NCBI GenBank assembly: GCA_934295165.1
Contig: CAKRAT010000007.1
Coordinates: forward strand, 1-49,914
Direction: 5' to 3'
DNA: 49,914 bases
Source: an uncultured Dorea sp.
Lineage (GTDB): Bacteria; Bacillota; Clostridia; Lachnospirales; Lachnospiraceae
The notes beneath the pieces were generated by a model that ran no database searches, had not been told where the DNA came from, and saw only the letters and a list, made by a program, of their open reading frames with translations. Made by a program: the position numbers and the translations under genes. This document shows positions 8,472 through 17,418 of this stretch, piece by piece. How positions within the stretch are numbered: the stretch's first letter is position 1; each line of letters begins with the position of its first letter.

Positions 8472-8500
8472 ATACTATGAATCTTCGAAATTCATAGTAT
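8472..8500. repeat. 11-bp inverted repeat between ylmH and lspA
   Basis: ATACTATGAAT (8472-8482) and its exact complement (8490-8500) flank a 7-base CTTCGAA loop. It is AT-rich and has no T-run after it on the minus strand, so it is not a classical terminator. It may be an RNA processing or stability element between the two genes. Confidence 0.5.
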
Positions 8501-8504
8501 AAAA

Positions 8505-9260
8505 CTATATATATTTGCGTACAGAAACCATATAACGACCCTTCTTTGTCTCAGACAGGATTCCATTATAGGCAATACGTCCCATTTTACGAACAGAAAT
8601 GATATCATTTTCTTTTAAACGGTATCCGTTGCTGGTAATCAGCTTTCCATTTACGAATACTTTTCCGGCCTCAATCTGAGCCGTGATCTTACTTCTGGAC
8701 AGAGGATATGCCAGGGCAAGAACACTGTCAAGGCGTACAGATGATACAGTTCCTTTTAATTCCTCATATCTTGGCTCATAATCAACCTGAAAATCAGTAC
8801 CAATCGTCGTTTTCACATGGGTGTGTCTGATCTGGGTCAGGTTATCGGCGACATATTCTGCCATTTCTTCTTTGACAAAGATCAGCGCTTTCTGATCTTC
8901 AACAATAATATCCCCGATCTTACAACGCTCAATCCCAAGATTCATCAGTGCGCCGAGATAATCACGATGGGTAAGGTCTTCCGAAAATTTCTTGTTCAAT
9001 GGGCTGACTTCTATTATCTGAATCGGATATTCATACTCATAATAAAGAGCATCAGGTAGAAATACAGCCATCTGACGCTCTGATAAGTCATATCCACCAT
9101 AAGTCTTATACTGAGATAAGAACATATTCTTCGGTGTTGTATGAAGAATATTCAATTCATTCAAATTAAGAAAGTCAGAAAATATAACAATTCCTTTGTT
9201 ATATGCAAGTCTGGAAAGTTCCATCAGACGTTTCTGTAACATACTTTCTTCTTTGTTCAT
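8505..9260 (-). CDS. ylmH: YlmH family S4-domain RNA-binding protein
   Basis: A 251-residue protein with an alpha/beta N-terminal region and a C-terminal S4 RNA-binding domain (about 180-245, with RSKITAQIEAGKVFVNGK). YlmH homologues act in translation quality control on stalled large subunits and are conserved in the Gram-positive division cluster. It begins 2 bases after the sepF stop. ATG 9260 is kept because of this close coupling, although ATG 9242 is also possible. The usual neighbours ylmG and divIVA are not here. Confidence 0.9.
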   Translation of the reverse strand: MNKEESMLQKRLMELSRLAYNKGIVIFSDFLNLNELNILHTTPKNMFLSQYKTYGGYDLSERQMAVFLPDALYYEYEYPIQIIEVSPLNKKFSEDLTHRDYLGALMNLGIERCKIGDIIVEDQKALIFVKEEMAEYVADNLTQIRHTHVKTTIGTDFQVDYEPRYEELKGTVSSVRLDSVLALAYPLSRSKITAQIEAGKVFVNGKLITSNGYRLKENDIISVRKMGRIAYNGILSETKKGRYMVSVRKYI

Positions 9261-9262
9261 AA

Positions 9263-9823
9263 TTAAAATCTTGTCCTCATAGATGAAGAATCCAGAGATG
9301 TATTCAACAAATCCTGAAGGTCTCCGGAAATGTCTACATTTGTAGGTGTTACCAGGAATATGTAATTAGAAATCTTCTGCAGGTTACCGCTGATTGCAAA
9401 TGTAGCACCTGAAGTGAAATCAATAATACGCTGGGCAATTTCAAGATCCAACCCTTCAAGATTCAGGATAACGGTCCGTCCGCTTAACAGAGTTTCTGTG
9501 ATTTCTCTGGAATCTTCAACAGATGTCGGTTTGATTACACAAACTTCCATATTTACTGTATTTCTTCTGGCAGGCTGACGCATCGGGGTTACTTTATTAT
9601 TAGAGAAAGAAGATTTTGTTTTTACAGATGCTGTATAATCATCGTCTTCTTCCTCATCAAAATCTTTAGCATTATCTTTTGCAGGTTTATGAAAGAGGCT
9701 TCTCTTGGGCTTTTCTTCATAATCATCATCATATTCGTCATCGTCGAAGAATTCATCGTCATCGTAATCGTCATCTCCGTCGTCTAACTTCATGATATTC
9801 AAGAACTTATCTAATACTCCCAT
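9263..9823 (-). CDS. sepF: cell division protein SepF
   Basis: A 186-residue FtsZ-binding membrane anchor. A short N-terminal amphipathic helix (MGVLDKFLNIMKL) is followed by a very acidic linker (about 14-36, mostly Asp/Glu) and then the SepF core (about 90-175, with GRTVILNLEGLDLEIAQRI). SepF forms rings that tether and align FtsZ filaments. The acidic stretch is longer than in Bacillus SepF. It lies between yggS and ylmH, the conserved order. Confidence 0.95.
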   Translation of the reverse strand: MGVLDKFLNIMKLDDGDDDYDDDEFFDDDEYDDDYEEKPKRSLFHKPAKDNAKDFDEEEDDDYTASVKTKSSFSNNKVTPMRQPARRNTVNMEVCVIKPTSVEDSREITETLLSGRTVILNLEGLDLEIAQRIIDFTSGATFAISGNLQKISNYIFLVTPTNVDISGDLQDLLNTSLDSSSMRTRF

Positions 9824-9849
9824 TTTTTAATAAATCTCCTATCTTCCGT

Positions 9850-10548
9850 TTATACTTGTTGAGTGTAATCACGTGCACCAAAAATTCCGGTACCTACACG
9901 GACCATGGTAGCACCCTCTTCTATGGCAATCTGATAGTCATTTGTCATACCCATAGAAAGAATACTCATAGTAATATTATCAACGTTTTTCTTTGCAATG
10001 TCAACAGATAATTTGCGCAAATGAGCAAAAACAGGTCGATTATCTTCTGGATTTTCTACAAATGGAGCAATTGTCATAAGTCCCTTCACTCTTATGTGCG
10101 GGAATTTGGAAATCTGTTCTATAAATGCAGGTACCTCTTCCGGCATAAGTCCAAATTTGCTCTCTTCTTTTGCTACATTTACTTCAACTAGTACATTGGC
10201 TGTGATATCGTGTTTTTCTGCCTCTTTATTAATGGTCTCAGCCAGTCGAATAGAATCTACGGAATGAATGAGATCTACTTTGTCGATGATGTATTTAACT
10301 TTGTTACGCTGCATATGACCAATCATGTGCCAGTGGATATCCTTTGGCAGAACCTCATATTTGGATGCAAGTTCCTGTGCTTTATTTTCGCCGTTTACAC
10401 GAATGCCTAAATCATATGCTTCCTGCAACATTTCTACAGGTTTTGTTTTGCTCACGGCAATCAGTGTTACCTCTTCTCTCTTACGACCGGCGCGGTCGCA
10501 CGCCGCCTGAATATTTTCTTCAACTTTTGCAAGATTTTCTTTTAACAT
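9850..10548 (-). CDS. yggS: YggS family PLP homeostasis protein
   Basis: A 232-residue single-domain TIM-barrel protein that binds pyridoxal phosphate and buffers it in the cell. It has no known catalytic activity. The PLP lysine is Lys34 in AVSKTKP. Other conserved blocks are NGENKAQELASKY, HWHMIGHMQRNK and SMGMTNDYQIAIEEGATMVRVGTGIFG. It is the upstream partner of sepF, as ylmE is in Bacillus. The ribosome binding site is AAGGGAG. Confidence 0.96.
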   Translation of the reverse strand: MLKENLAKVEENIQAACDRAGRKREEVTLIAVSKTKPVEMLQEAYDLGIRVNGENKAQELASKYEVLPKDIHWHMIGHMQRNKVKYIIDKVDLIHSVDSIRLAETINKEAEKHDITANVLVEVNVAKEESKFGLMPEEVPAFIEQISKFPHIRVKGLMTIAPFVENPEDNRPVFAHLRKLSVDIAKKNVDNITMSILSMGMTNDYQIAIEEGATMVRVGTGIFGARDYTQQV

Positions 10549-10616
10549 AGTTTCTCGCTCCCTTTCTTTTTTGTAACGGAATAAAATGCCGGTTTTTGTT
10601 CAATGGCAGGAGATGT

Positions 10617-11993
10617 TTAAGAAATCACATCTCCCTCATGTACATCTTTGCCGGTTAGTGCAATATGGTCATAATTGGAAAGACCGTAATCATCACCACT
10701 TTGAACAATATAATATTCATCACTTTCACATAAAATTTTGACCTGCCGGAAGACGGCATATCCCCGGTTGATATTATAAACTCCTTTTAATTGTTTGGTT
10801 TCTGTTAGTTGATATGTGTCCGAAGAACCTGCTTTTTTTAATATTGCATTTTTTTCAAAATTATCCGGATCAACATAGACAGAACCTGTTCCAGCATCAT
10901 GATAATAGATATCTACTGTCTGAAATTCCGCATTTTCTTTTCCGGTATCAATTAGTACACCGGTACTGTTACTGTTGCCGCCCTGTGTAAGATAATCTTC
11001 CGGAATAACATAAAAATCTTTCTTTGTGACAGCTGATTTTGGGATTTTTAGTCCAGTCTGATCTTCCAGAATCAGTTCTACGTCAACAAAACGGTCTTGC
11101 GAATAACGTACCATGGATGTGTCAAATGCCAGATACCCAAGATAAGAACCGTTTACTTTCTTCATGGAAAATGCAGCGGTCATAGTTTCGTTATCTTTAG
11201 GAAAACGTACCTGAACACTGGAAGAAGATTTCAGTTCTTTCGCCCCCTGCTCAGTTAAAGGAATAACGAGTGTCCAGTCATCGTCCTTAATCAATTTATA
11301 TACTGGAGTACCAGATTTGATTTTTGTATTATTTTTCTGTTCCTTTTTATTGTAATTGTCTTTGTTTAACATATCAGGTGTTACATCATCAGCGGTTGTC
11401 TTTTCAAATCCATCTATATAATAACATATGATACCGTCAGAATCTGCTGAAAAAACCTGAAGTCCATCGGTATCCGTATCTGTCAGAGCAGAGAGTTGTG
11501 TCTGACGATTCTGGTTTGATTTTCCATCCAGTATACTTGAAATGCTATTTTTTAATGTATAAACATCACTGAAACTTCCATCAGAGTAATTTTGACAGAA
11601 AATCTGTGTTTTCTGATGAATGGAATTCTGTTCGCTTGAAGTCAATTTCTGGCTGCTTTTAATTTTGGATTTAAATTGTAATTTCTGGTCGGAAAGTGAA
11701 TAAATTTGTGTTTTTGAGCCAACTTTACTTCCAGATGAAACAAAGTAATTGATATATCCCGTATTTTGGGAACGGATGATTGTTTCATCACGAAGGGCCA
11801 GTCCTGTGTAGGAATTATCTTTTAGAATAGAACCTTCCCGCACTTCATAAACGGAAATATGTTTTTCCGTCAGGTACATTAGTACCGTTACGATAAGATA
11901 TATAAATATGACACCAAAAATAATAATTCCAATATTTAAATGTTTTTTTCTCTGATATACTTTGATGTTTGATGATTGCGTGTTGCCAGCCAA
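10617..11993 (-). CDS. HlyD-like membrane protein of the sepF cluster
   Basis: A 458-residue protein with a short basic N-terminus, one membrane helix (about 19-41) and a large outside part. The block after the helix (VREGSILKDNSYTGLALRDETIIRSQNTGYINYFVSSGSKV, seen at about 50-90) looks like the split biotinyl-lipoyl fold of HlyD-type adaptors, and beta-rich repeats follow to the C-terminus. The start is TTG at 11993, set by AGGAGG with 8-base spacing. No ABC or RND transporter gene lies nearby, which is unusual for an adaptor. A role in envelope assembly with SepF is only suggested by position. Confidence 0.7.
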   Translation of the reverse strand: MAGNTQSSNIKVYQRKKHLNIGIIIFGVIFIYLIVTVLMYLTEKHISVYEVREGSILKDNSYTGLALRDETIIRSQNTGYINYFVSSGSKVGSKTQIYSLSDQKLQFKSKIKSSQKLTSSEQNSIHQKTQIFCQNYSDGSFSDVYTLKNSISSILDGKSNQNRQTQLSALTDTDTDGLQVFSADSDGIICYYIDGFEKTTADDVTPDMLNKDNYNKKEQKNNTKIKSGTPVYKLIKDDDWTLVIPLTEQGAKELKSSSSVQVRFPKDNETMTAAFSMKKVNGSYLGYLAFDTSMVRYSQDRFVDVELILEDQTGLKIPKSAVTKKDFYVIPEDYLTQGGNSNSTGVLIDTGKENAEFQTVDIYYHDAGTGSVYVDPDNFEKNAILKKAGSSDTYQLTETKQLKGVYNINRGYAVFRQVKILCESDEYYIVQSGDDYGLSNYDHIALTGKDVHEGDVIS

Positions 11994-12011
11994 ATTTCCG
12001 GCCTCCTATCT

Positions 12012-12956
12012 TTATTGCTTTAACATGCGTAATGCTGCTCCGTCTAAATAGTTGAAAGATTTTCCCTGATAACTCTGCCTTTCTGACATCAATTCCAAAA
12101 GTTCATCCCTTAATTTCCACCAGCTTGTGTCCCAGTTGCAAAATACAGCATATTTTTCAGGAATGCGGCTAAAGAGACGTTCAACGGCAATATCAGGTCT
12201 TAAGTATTCCAAAAAAGCAGTAAGACGTTCGAGATATTCTTCTTTTGCACATAAGGTTATTGTACCATTTTCATACGCTTCACACAACTGCGTGTTCTTT
12301 GCAATGTAAAGAGAATGAGCTTTTACAATCTGTATTGGAAGAGCTGATAATATTTTCGCCGTTTCGACAGCATCATCTATATTGTCTCCAGGAAGATTTA
12401 GGATTACGTGGGTACAGATATCAAAGGAATATCGACTGATACGGAGAACTGCATCAATGAATTCTGCAAGCGTATGTCCTCTTGATATTTGCTTCAGCGT
12501 ATGATAATTGACTGTCTGAAGTCCAAGTTCTATTGTAATTTGTATTCCTGTCCTTTCCCGGATATTATTTAATACATTAAGGTAATCTTCCCGGATGCAA
12601 TCTGGTCTTGTGGAAACAGCAATTTCAACAATATCTGGAATCTTTGCTGCTTCTTCCATATATGACTGAAACGATTCAAGCGGTAAAAATGTGTTTGTAT
12701 AATTTTGAAAATAAACAATAAATTTATGTGCATGGTACCGCTTTTCGATAAATGTTCGTGTTTTTAGGAGCTGGTCAGTGACAGAAATAGTAGATTCCAT
12801 AGATTCAAATCCGGTTCCTTTTTCTGCACAAAAGGAACAACCACTTCCTGTAATCCTGTTCGGACAGCTTACAGGAAGATTAATCGGAAGTTTATATACT
12901 TTTTCACCGTAACGATTTTTTAAATATTGTGAATAAGGATAATATTTTTCATCCAT
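12012..12956 (-). CDS. TIGR01212-type radical SAM protein (YhcC-like)
   Basis: A 314-residue radical SAM protein. The iron-sulfur cysteines are in the cluster CPNRITGSGCSFC (about 31-43), a longer spacing than classic CxxxCxxC and typical of this YhcC/TIGR01212 group. Other matches are YFQNYTNTF, VEIAVSTRPDC and IELGLQT. An upstream ATG at 12989 would add 11 residues, but AAAGGA with 10-base spacing supports 12956. The reaction is not established. It is probably co-transcribed with the HlyD-like gene 18 bases downstream. Confidence 0.85.
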   Translation of the reverse strand: MDEKYYPYSQYLKNRYGEKVYKLPINLPVSCPNRITGSGCSFCAEKGTGFESMESTISVTDQLLKTRTFIEKRYHAHKFIVYFQNYTNTFLPLESFQSYMEEAAKIPDIVEIAVSTRPDCIREDYLNVLNNIRERTGIQITIELGLQTVNYHTLKQISRGHTLAEFIDAVLRISRYSFDICTHVILNLPGDNIDDAVETAKILSALPIQIVKAHSLYIAKNTQLCEAYENGTITLCAKEEYLERLTAFLEYLRPDIAVERLFSRIPEKYAVFCNWDTSWWKLRDELLELMSERQSYQGKSFNYLDGAALRMLKQ

Positions 12957-13038
12957 AACCAAAAATCCTTTCTGTAAAGTATAATCCATCTTTTTTCGGA
13001 TAATACTATTATCATTCGATAAAAGGAGGATTACTTAG

Positions 13039-13239
13039 ATGAAATGGTTTGATAACACAGCGCTGACGCTTGTGATCATCGGTGCACTTAACTGGCTGTT
13101 AGTGGGCATATTTAAACTAGATATTGTAGCCGTAATCTTTGGAAATCTTACATGGATTTCGAGAATCATTTATACGATTATTGGTCTGTGCGGACTTTAT
13201 CTTATCAGCCTTTATGGAAGAATTGGAAGTTCGTCCTAA
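13039..13239 (+). CDS. DUF378 family small membrane protein
   Basis: A 66-residue protein with two membrane helices (about 8-27 and 42-60) and the family pattern ALTLVIIGALNWLLVG. AAAGGAGG lies 8 bases upstream. It stands alone on the plus strand between two minus-strand clusters, with its own terminator. The function of the family is unknown. Confidence 0.9.
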   Translation: MKWFDNTALTLVIIGALNWLLVGIFKLDIVAVIFGNLTWISRIIYTIIGLCGLYLISLYGRIGSSS

Positions 13240-13273
13240 AAAAGGGGTATCCGTAATCTGGATGCCCCTTTTT
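13239..13273. terminator. bidirectional terminator
   Basis: AAAAAGGGGTATCC (13239-13252) pairs with GGATGCCCCTTTTT (13260-13273), with one wobble and a 7-base loop. It starts at the DUF378 stop codon and serves both this gene and the carboxypeptidase gene opposite. Confidence 0.85.
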
Positions 13274-13319
13274 GTATCCAGAAACTAATAAAATGTTCCT
13301 GATGTTTCCTGGTTTTTTA

Positions 13320-14300
13320 TTAGTTTTCTGGGATGGCTTCTACAATTGCTGTCATATCCTTGTAAAGTAGCGGCTTCGTATCAGCATTCATTACAATAGA
13401 AATATATGGATGGTTATTTTCGTCTTCAGTAAGAAGAACCAGACAGTTTCCAGCTAATCTGGTTGTTCCGGTTTTCCCGCCAATTACAGTTACATTATCC
13501 GGTTTCGCGGCCTCACCTGTAGCATAGAAATTAGTCGGTTCCCAGGTGATACTTCTGACAGCACCACTGCTTCCGGTAATTTTAGCTGTATGTGATTTTG
13601 CCTTAATGATTTTAACAAAATCATCGTTTTTTATACATTCATTAAAAATGAGATAAAGATCATATGCAGTCGTATAATGATTGTCATTATGCAGACCGTT
13701 GGAATTCACAAAATGTGTACCTGTAGCCATTAACTTCTTCGCTTCTTTGTTCATCATTTTTGCAAATCCATCCATACTTCCGCCTACGTATTCTGCGATT
13801 GCTGTTGCATTGTCATTTCCAGAATGAAGTAACAAACCGTATAATAAATCTGATAATGTGATCTTATCGCCTGCCTGAATTCCACAGGTTGCTTCATCTG
13901 CAGCAAAACTGTTCATATCTGCATTCTGAGACACGGTTACGACATCTGACAGATCAGCGTTTTCCAGGGCAACAAGTGCAGTCATAAGCTTTGTTGTACT
14001 TGCAGGATAGATTTTATCAAACATCTGATACGAAAAGTCTACTTTTTTTCCATCTACATCGAACAATGCTGCAGAATGCAATGTATCTGTTTCGTCAGAG
14101 GTAATTCCTTTCAGACTGATATCGCCGGATGCAACACACAGATCAGATGCAAATAAATCACCTGTATACAGACTCTTATTATAATTTTCAGTTTCATAGT
14201 CTGCAACTACATTTCTGGTTCCCAATCCACACCCGGTGGTTACAATTGCTGTCAAGGACAACACAGCTATTAATTTTAAATATTTACCGATACATTTCAC
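13320..14300 (-). CDS. D-alanyl-D-alanine carboxypeptidase, putative lipoprotein
   Basis: A 326-residue penicillin-binding serine peptidase (S11 family) that trims the terminal D-Ala of peptidoglycan stem peptides. The active-site motifs are Ser101-Thr-Thr-Lys104, Ser160-Gly-Asn162 and Lys276-Thr-Gly278. The N-terminus is a signal peptide ending in VTTGC, so Cys24 is probably lipidated. The protein stops soon after the catalytic domain and lacks the C-terminal beta domain and amphipathic anchor of PBP5. The start is GTG, overlapping mgsA by 17 bases with AGGAG about 12 bases upstream. Confidence 0.9.
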   Translation of the reverse strand: MKCIGKYLKLIAVLSLTAIVTTGCGLGTRNVVADYETENYNKSLYTGDLFASDLCVASGDISLKGITSDETDTLHSAALFDVDGKKVDFSYQMFDKIYPASTTKLMTALVALENADLSDVVTVSQNADMNSFAADEATCGIQAGDKITLSDLLYGLLLHSGNDNATAIAEYVGGSMDGFAKMMNKEAKKLMATGTHFVNSNGLHNDNHYTTAYDLYLIFNECIKNDDFVKIIKAKSHTAKITGSSGAVRSITWEPTNFYATGEAAKPDNVTVIGGKTGTTRLAGNCLVLLTEDENNHPYISIVMNADTKPLLYKDMTAIVEAIPEN

Positions 14301-14679
14301 GCCAGTCTAAATCTCCTCTGTCAATTGCTAAAATAATAATTTCTGCTGTTGCAAGATTTGTTGCCAGCGGAATATTATAAGTATCACACATCCGAATTAC
14401 GTCATTCAAATCCGGATCATGTGGTTTTGGATTTGAAGGTTCTCTTAAAAAGATCAGGGCATCAATATCATTCTGTGCAATCTGCGCTCCTAGTTGCTGT
14501 TTTCCACCTAAAGGACCGGCAAGATATTTATGAACTTTCAGGTTCGTAACTTCTTCAATTAATCTTCCGGTCGTTCCTGTAGCATAAAGACTGTGCTTAC
14601 TTAAAATCCCTCTATAAGCAATACAGAAATTTTGCATCAATGCTTTTTTTGAATCATGTGCTATCAGACCTATATTCAT
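14284..14679 (-). CDS. mgsA: methylglyoxal synthase
   Basis: A 131-residue enzyme that converts dihydroxyacetone phosphate to methylglyoxal and phosphate, a bypass of lower glycolysis under phosphate limitation. Visible motifs are IALHD-like IAHDSKK (5-11), ATGTTGRLIEE, GPLGGKQQLG and FLREPSNPKPHDPD. The frame could begin at a GTG at 14688, but that abuts the AAGGAG site. ATG 14679 has 8-base spacing and is chosen. It is placed between rodA and the carboxypeptidase within the cell-shape cluster. Confidence 0.95.
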   Translation of the reverse strand: MNIGLIAHDSKKALMQNFCIAYRGILSKHSLYATGTTGRLIEEVTNLKVHKYLAGPLGGKQQLGAQIAQNDIDALIFLREPSNPKPHDPDLNDVIRMCDTYNIPLATNLATAEIIILAIDRGDLDWREMYR

Positions 14680-14691
14680 ATTATTCACTCC

Positions 14692-15816
14692 TTACTGGTA
14701 TTTTTTCGGTTGTAATCCTACGTTCAAGACTAATCCAATTCCAATATATAAACTTACAAGAGATGTCAGTCCATAACTTACAAAAGGTAATGGTACCCCA
14801 GTATTAGGTAATATCTTGGTGGCAACACCAATGTTAATAAAACTTTGTATGCCAATCAGTCCCCCAACACCACAGCATATGATTCTTCCTGCAAGGTCTT
14901 GCGATCGTATCCCAACTAAAATACATTGTATCACAATTAATAGTAATAACGCAATAATTATACAACCTCCGACAAAACCTAATTCTTCACCAATGATCGC
15001 GAAAATGAAATCTGTCTGTGGTTCAAGAATGAAATTACCGTTTTTTACGGATGTGGTCGTGTTATTATCCAGCCCTTTTCCTGTTAGCTGACCAGAACCA
15101 ATTGCCATGACAGAGTTTTTCTGCTGGTAAGCTTCATCACTTTCATATTTTTCGGGTTCGATAAAAGCAAGGATACGCTTCTGCTGATAATCCTTTAAAA
15201 GCTTCTGGTCAGGCTGAACAACGATACTTAAAAAGATGACTGCGACCGGTATTAATATGACAAGGACGGTACCGATGAATTTATAACTTAGTCCGGCTAC
15301 ATAGATCATAAGACAGATCATAAGAGCGGTACAAATGGTTGTGGACAGGTTTGGCTCAATTAAGATCAATACCAGCGGAATACCTGCGAGGACAGCATAT
15401 TTCAACAGTGTAAATTTATCATTGATATCTTCTTCATGTTCCATCAAAAATTTTGCAAAAAATATGATCAGTAATATTTTTGCAAGCTCTGAAGGCTGGA
15501 ATTGGATAAAGCCAATCTTGATCCAGCGGGTTGCACCATTTACATTTTCACCAAATAATTTTACTGCGGCAAGCATAATGATAGAAAGTATATACAATAC
15601 CCAGTAAAAATTCATAATCCACATATAGTCAATCAGTGACACGATGATCATAGCCACAAGACCTATCACAACACCAAGAATCTGCTTGTTCTGAAGAGAT
15701 TCTTTCGCACTGCCTACGACTAAGATACCGAAAATGGATAAAATACCTACAAGTGCAACAATTCCAAATTTGTAATTTTTCCAATTATATGGTTTAGTAA
15801 ATCTATGTGATCTCAC
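14692..15816 (-). CDS. rodA: RodA-type SEDS peptidoglycan glycosyltransferase
   Basis: A 374-residue polytopic membrane protein (about ten helices) of the FtsW/RodA/SpoVE family. It polymerises lipid II into glycan strands during elongation, working with a class B PBP. The key loop ILEPQTDFIFAIIGEE contains Asp269, the likely catalytic aspartate, and the C-terminal GLTSLVSLYIGIGLVLNVG is typical. The cluster partner is the PBP2 gene at 17419. The GTG start overlaps the minE stop (GTGA), with AGGAG 7 bases upstream. Confidence 0.95.
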   Translation of the reverse strand: MRSHRFTKPYNWKNYKFGIVALVGILSIFGILVVGSAKESLQNKQILGVVIGLVAMIIVSLIDYMWIMNFYWVLYILSIIMLAAVKLFGENVNGATRWIKIGFIQFQPSELAKILLIIFFAKFLMEHEEDINDKFTLLKYAVLAGIPLVLILIEPNLSTTICTALMICLMIYVAGLSYKFIGTVLVILIPVAVIFLSIVVQPDQKLLKDYQQKRILAFIEPEKYESDEAYQQKNSVMAIGSGQLTGKGLDNNTTTSVKNGNFILEPQTDFIFAIIGEELGFVGGCIIIALLLLIVIQCILVGIRSQDLAGRIICCGVGGLIGIQSFINIGVATKILPNTGVPLPFVSYGLTSLVSLYIGIGLVLNVGLQPKKYQ

Positions 15817-16025
15817 GTTTCTTCTCCTGCTATTTTTATCACTATTTGTGAACGGTTAATTTCTACTTGAAAATCATCTTCTGTAAGTTCCACGTATTTG
15901 GAAAGGGTCTGATACAGGTCTCTGCAGATATGATCATAAACAGAGGGGGTACATTGTACGCGGTCTGATACGACTAAAGCCCGGAGACGGTTTTTGGCAA
16001 TGGATACGGAAGAACTTTTCAACAT
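15813..16025 (-). CDS. minE: cell division topological specificity factor MinE
   Basis: A 70-residue MinE, which drives MinD off the membrane and makes MinCD oscillate between the poles. The N-terminal anti-MinCD helix region (SVSIAKNRLRALVVSDR) and the dimerising C-terminal sheet (EDDFQVEINRSQIVIKIA) are visible. It is shorter than Escherichia MinE (88). AGGAGG with 8-base spacing sets ATG 16025 over an in-frame TTG at 16031. It is coupled to rodA by a GTGA overlap. Confidence 0.93.
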   Translation of the reverse strand: MLKSSSVSIAKNRLRALVVSDRVQCTPSVYDHICRDLYQTLSKYVELTEDDFQVEINRSQIVIKIAGEET

Positions 16026-16037
16026 ATTCAAAACCTC

Positions 16038-16829
16038 CTAATTCTTTTTGAAGGCATGAGAGATTCTTGCAAAGAATCCCTTTTCGGAATCAAGATTCAT
16101 ATAAGGAACTTCCAGTCCCAGAATGCGTTTACAGATATTTAAATATCCTTTTCCTGCTTTTGAATCAAGTCCGATTACCGGTTCACCCTGATTCGTTCCA
16201 ATAACAACCTGTTCGTCGTCAGGAAGAATTCCAATTAACGGAACCGAAAGAATTTCGATAACATCATCGACGGACATCATATCTCCGCGTTTTACCATGT
16301 CAATCCGAATCCGGTTAATGATCAGATCAATTTTACGAATCTGGTTCTGCTCAAGGAGTCCGATGATGCGGTCGGCATCACGAATGGATGATACTTCCGG
16401 AGTTGTAACAACAAGTGCACGGTCAGCACCGGCAATTGCATTTTGGAAGCCCTGCTCAATACCGGCCGGACAGTCTAGAAGTATGTAATCAAATTCTTCC
16501 TTTAACTCTGAAGTGAGTTTTTTCATTTGTTCCGGAGATACTGCAGACTTATCTTTTGTCTGAGCAGATGGTAGTAAGTACAGATTTTCATATCTGCTGT
16601 CGCGGATCAATGCCTGCTTCAGACGACATCCACCGGTTACAACATCTACCAGATTATATACGACCAGATTTTCCATTCCCATTACAACATCCAGATTACG
16701 CAGACCAAGATCAGTATCTATGATCACTACTTTTTTATCGAGTTTTGATAAACCTGCTCCGATATTTGCGGTTGTGGTTGTCTTTCCGACACCACCTTTT
16801 CCAGATGTAATTACAATAACTTCGCCCAT
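16038..16829 (-). CDS. minD: septum site-determining ATPase MinD
   Basis: A 263-residue ParA/MinD ATPase that places MinC at the membrane. It has a deviant Walker A (SGKGGVGKTT, about 9-18) with the signature lysine, a switch region LLDCPAGIEQGFQNA, and a C-terminal amphipathic membrane-targeting helix (GFFARISHAFKKN). The N-terminus overlaps minC by 19 bases. A full minCDE set implies pole-to-pole oscillation rather than DivIVA/MinJ anchoring. Confidence 0.97.
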   Translation of the reverse strand: MGEVIVITSGKGGVGKTTTTANIGAGLSKLDKKVVIIDTDLGLRNLDVVMGMENLVVYNLVDVVTGGCRLKQALIRDSRYENLYLLPSAQTKDKSAVSPEQMKKLTSELKEEFDYILLDCPAGIEQGFQNAIAGADRALVVTTPEVSSIRDADRIIGLLEQNQIRKIDLIINRIRIDMVKRGDMMSVDDVIEILSVPLIGILPDDEQVVIGTNQGEPVIGLDSKAGKGYLNICKRILGLEVPYMNLDSEKGFFARISHAFKKN

Positions 16830-17401
16830 GAATAACTTCCTCCTATAACTGGTTTTACTTTGACTTCTCCTATCCGCAGTTTCTTTGGCTGCATGTGGAG
16901 TGCGGCTATGACAGCGTCCTTACGGCCGGATGCACCGGCAATCACAGTGCCGTATATGGTACCGGTTACCACTACATTCCCTTTGGAAGCAACGGTAGCA
17001 CCTTCTTCGACATCTCCTATGATTACGATGCTTTGTTCTGATTCCAGCACCTGTCTTCCTCTTAATGTACCTTTATAGAACCGTCCGTCTCTTTCATGGA
17101 AAACTTCGAGACTTTCGTCCAGCATTTTCTTATGTACCTGTTCTGTAACAGTATTTTTTTCTATGATGCAAAGTATTTCAATACCGGCAGCCGATTCAAT
17201 TTCTCTTGTCAGCTGCCGCTCTTCTTCTTCTGTGAAAGAACGGCCTTCATATTCTACAGCCATTTTTGCATTTGCAAAAAATTTAGAAGCAGATTTGAAT
17301 TTTCTTCTTACAACTTCTAGAAGTGCTTCAAACGAGCTGTCAGAATCAAAATAAATAGTAATACCGTACTTGTTACTCTTAATGAGTACCTGGTCTTTCA
17401 C
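16811..17401 (-). CDS. minC: septum site-determining protein MinC
   Basis: A 196-residue FtsZ assembly inhibitor. The N-terminal FtsZ-binding domain (about 1-95) is followed by the C-terminal beta-helix (about 100-190) with repeats such as GDVEEGATVASKGNVVVTGTI and GASGRKDAVIAALHM. The start is GTG at 17401, with AAAGGA 8-9 bases upstream. An ATG one base away in another frame is followed at once by TGA. It is shorter than Escherichia MinC (231) but has both domains. Confidence 0.93.
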   Translation of the reverse strand: MKDQVLIKSNKYGITIYFDSDSSFEALLEVVRRKFKSASKFFANAKMAVEYEGRSFTEEEERQLTREIESAAGIEILCIIEKNTVTEQVHKKMLDESLEVFHERDGRFYKGTLRGRQVLESEQSIVIIGDVEEGATVASKGNVVVTGTIYGTVIAGASGRKDAVIAALHMQPKKLRIGEVKVKPVIGGSYSWAKLL

Positions 17402-17418
17402 ATAGAATCATCCTTTCT

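Noticed and set aside
12980..12985. TATAAT as the promoter of the DUF378 gene
   Set aside because: No matching -35, and it lies inside the radical SAM gene's start region; other AT-rich hexamers nearby fit equally badly.
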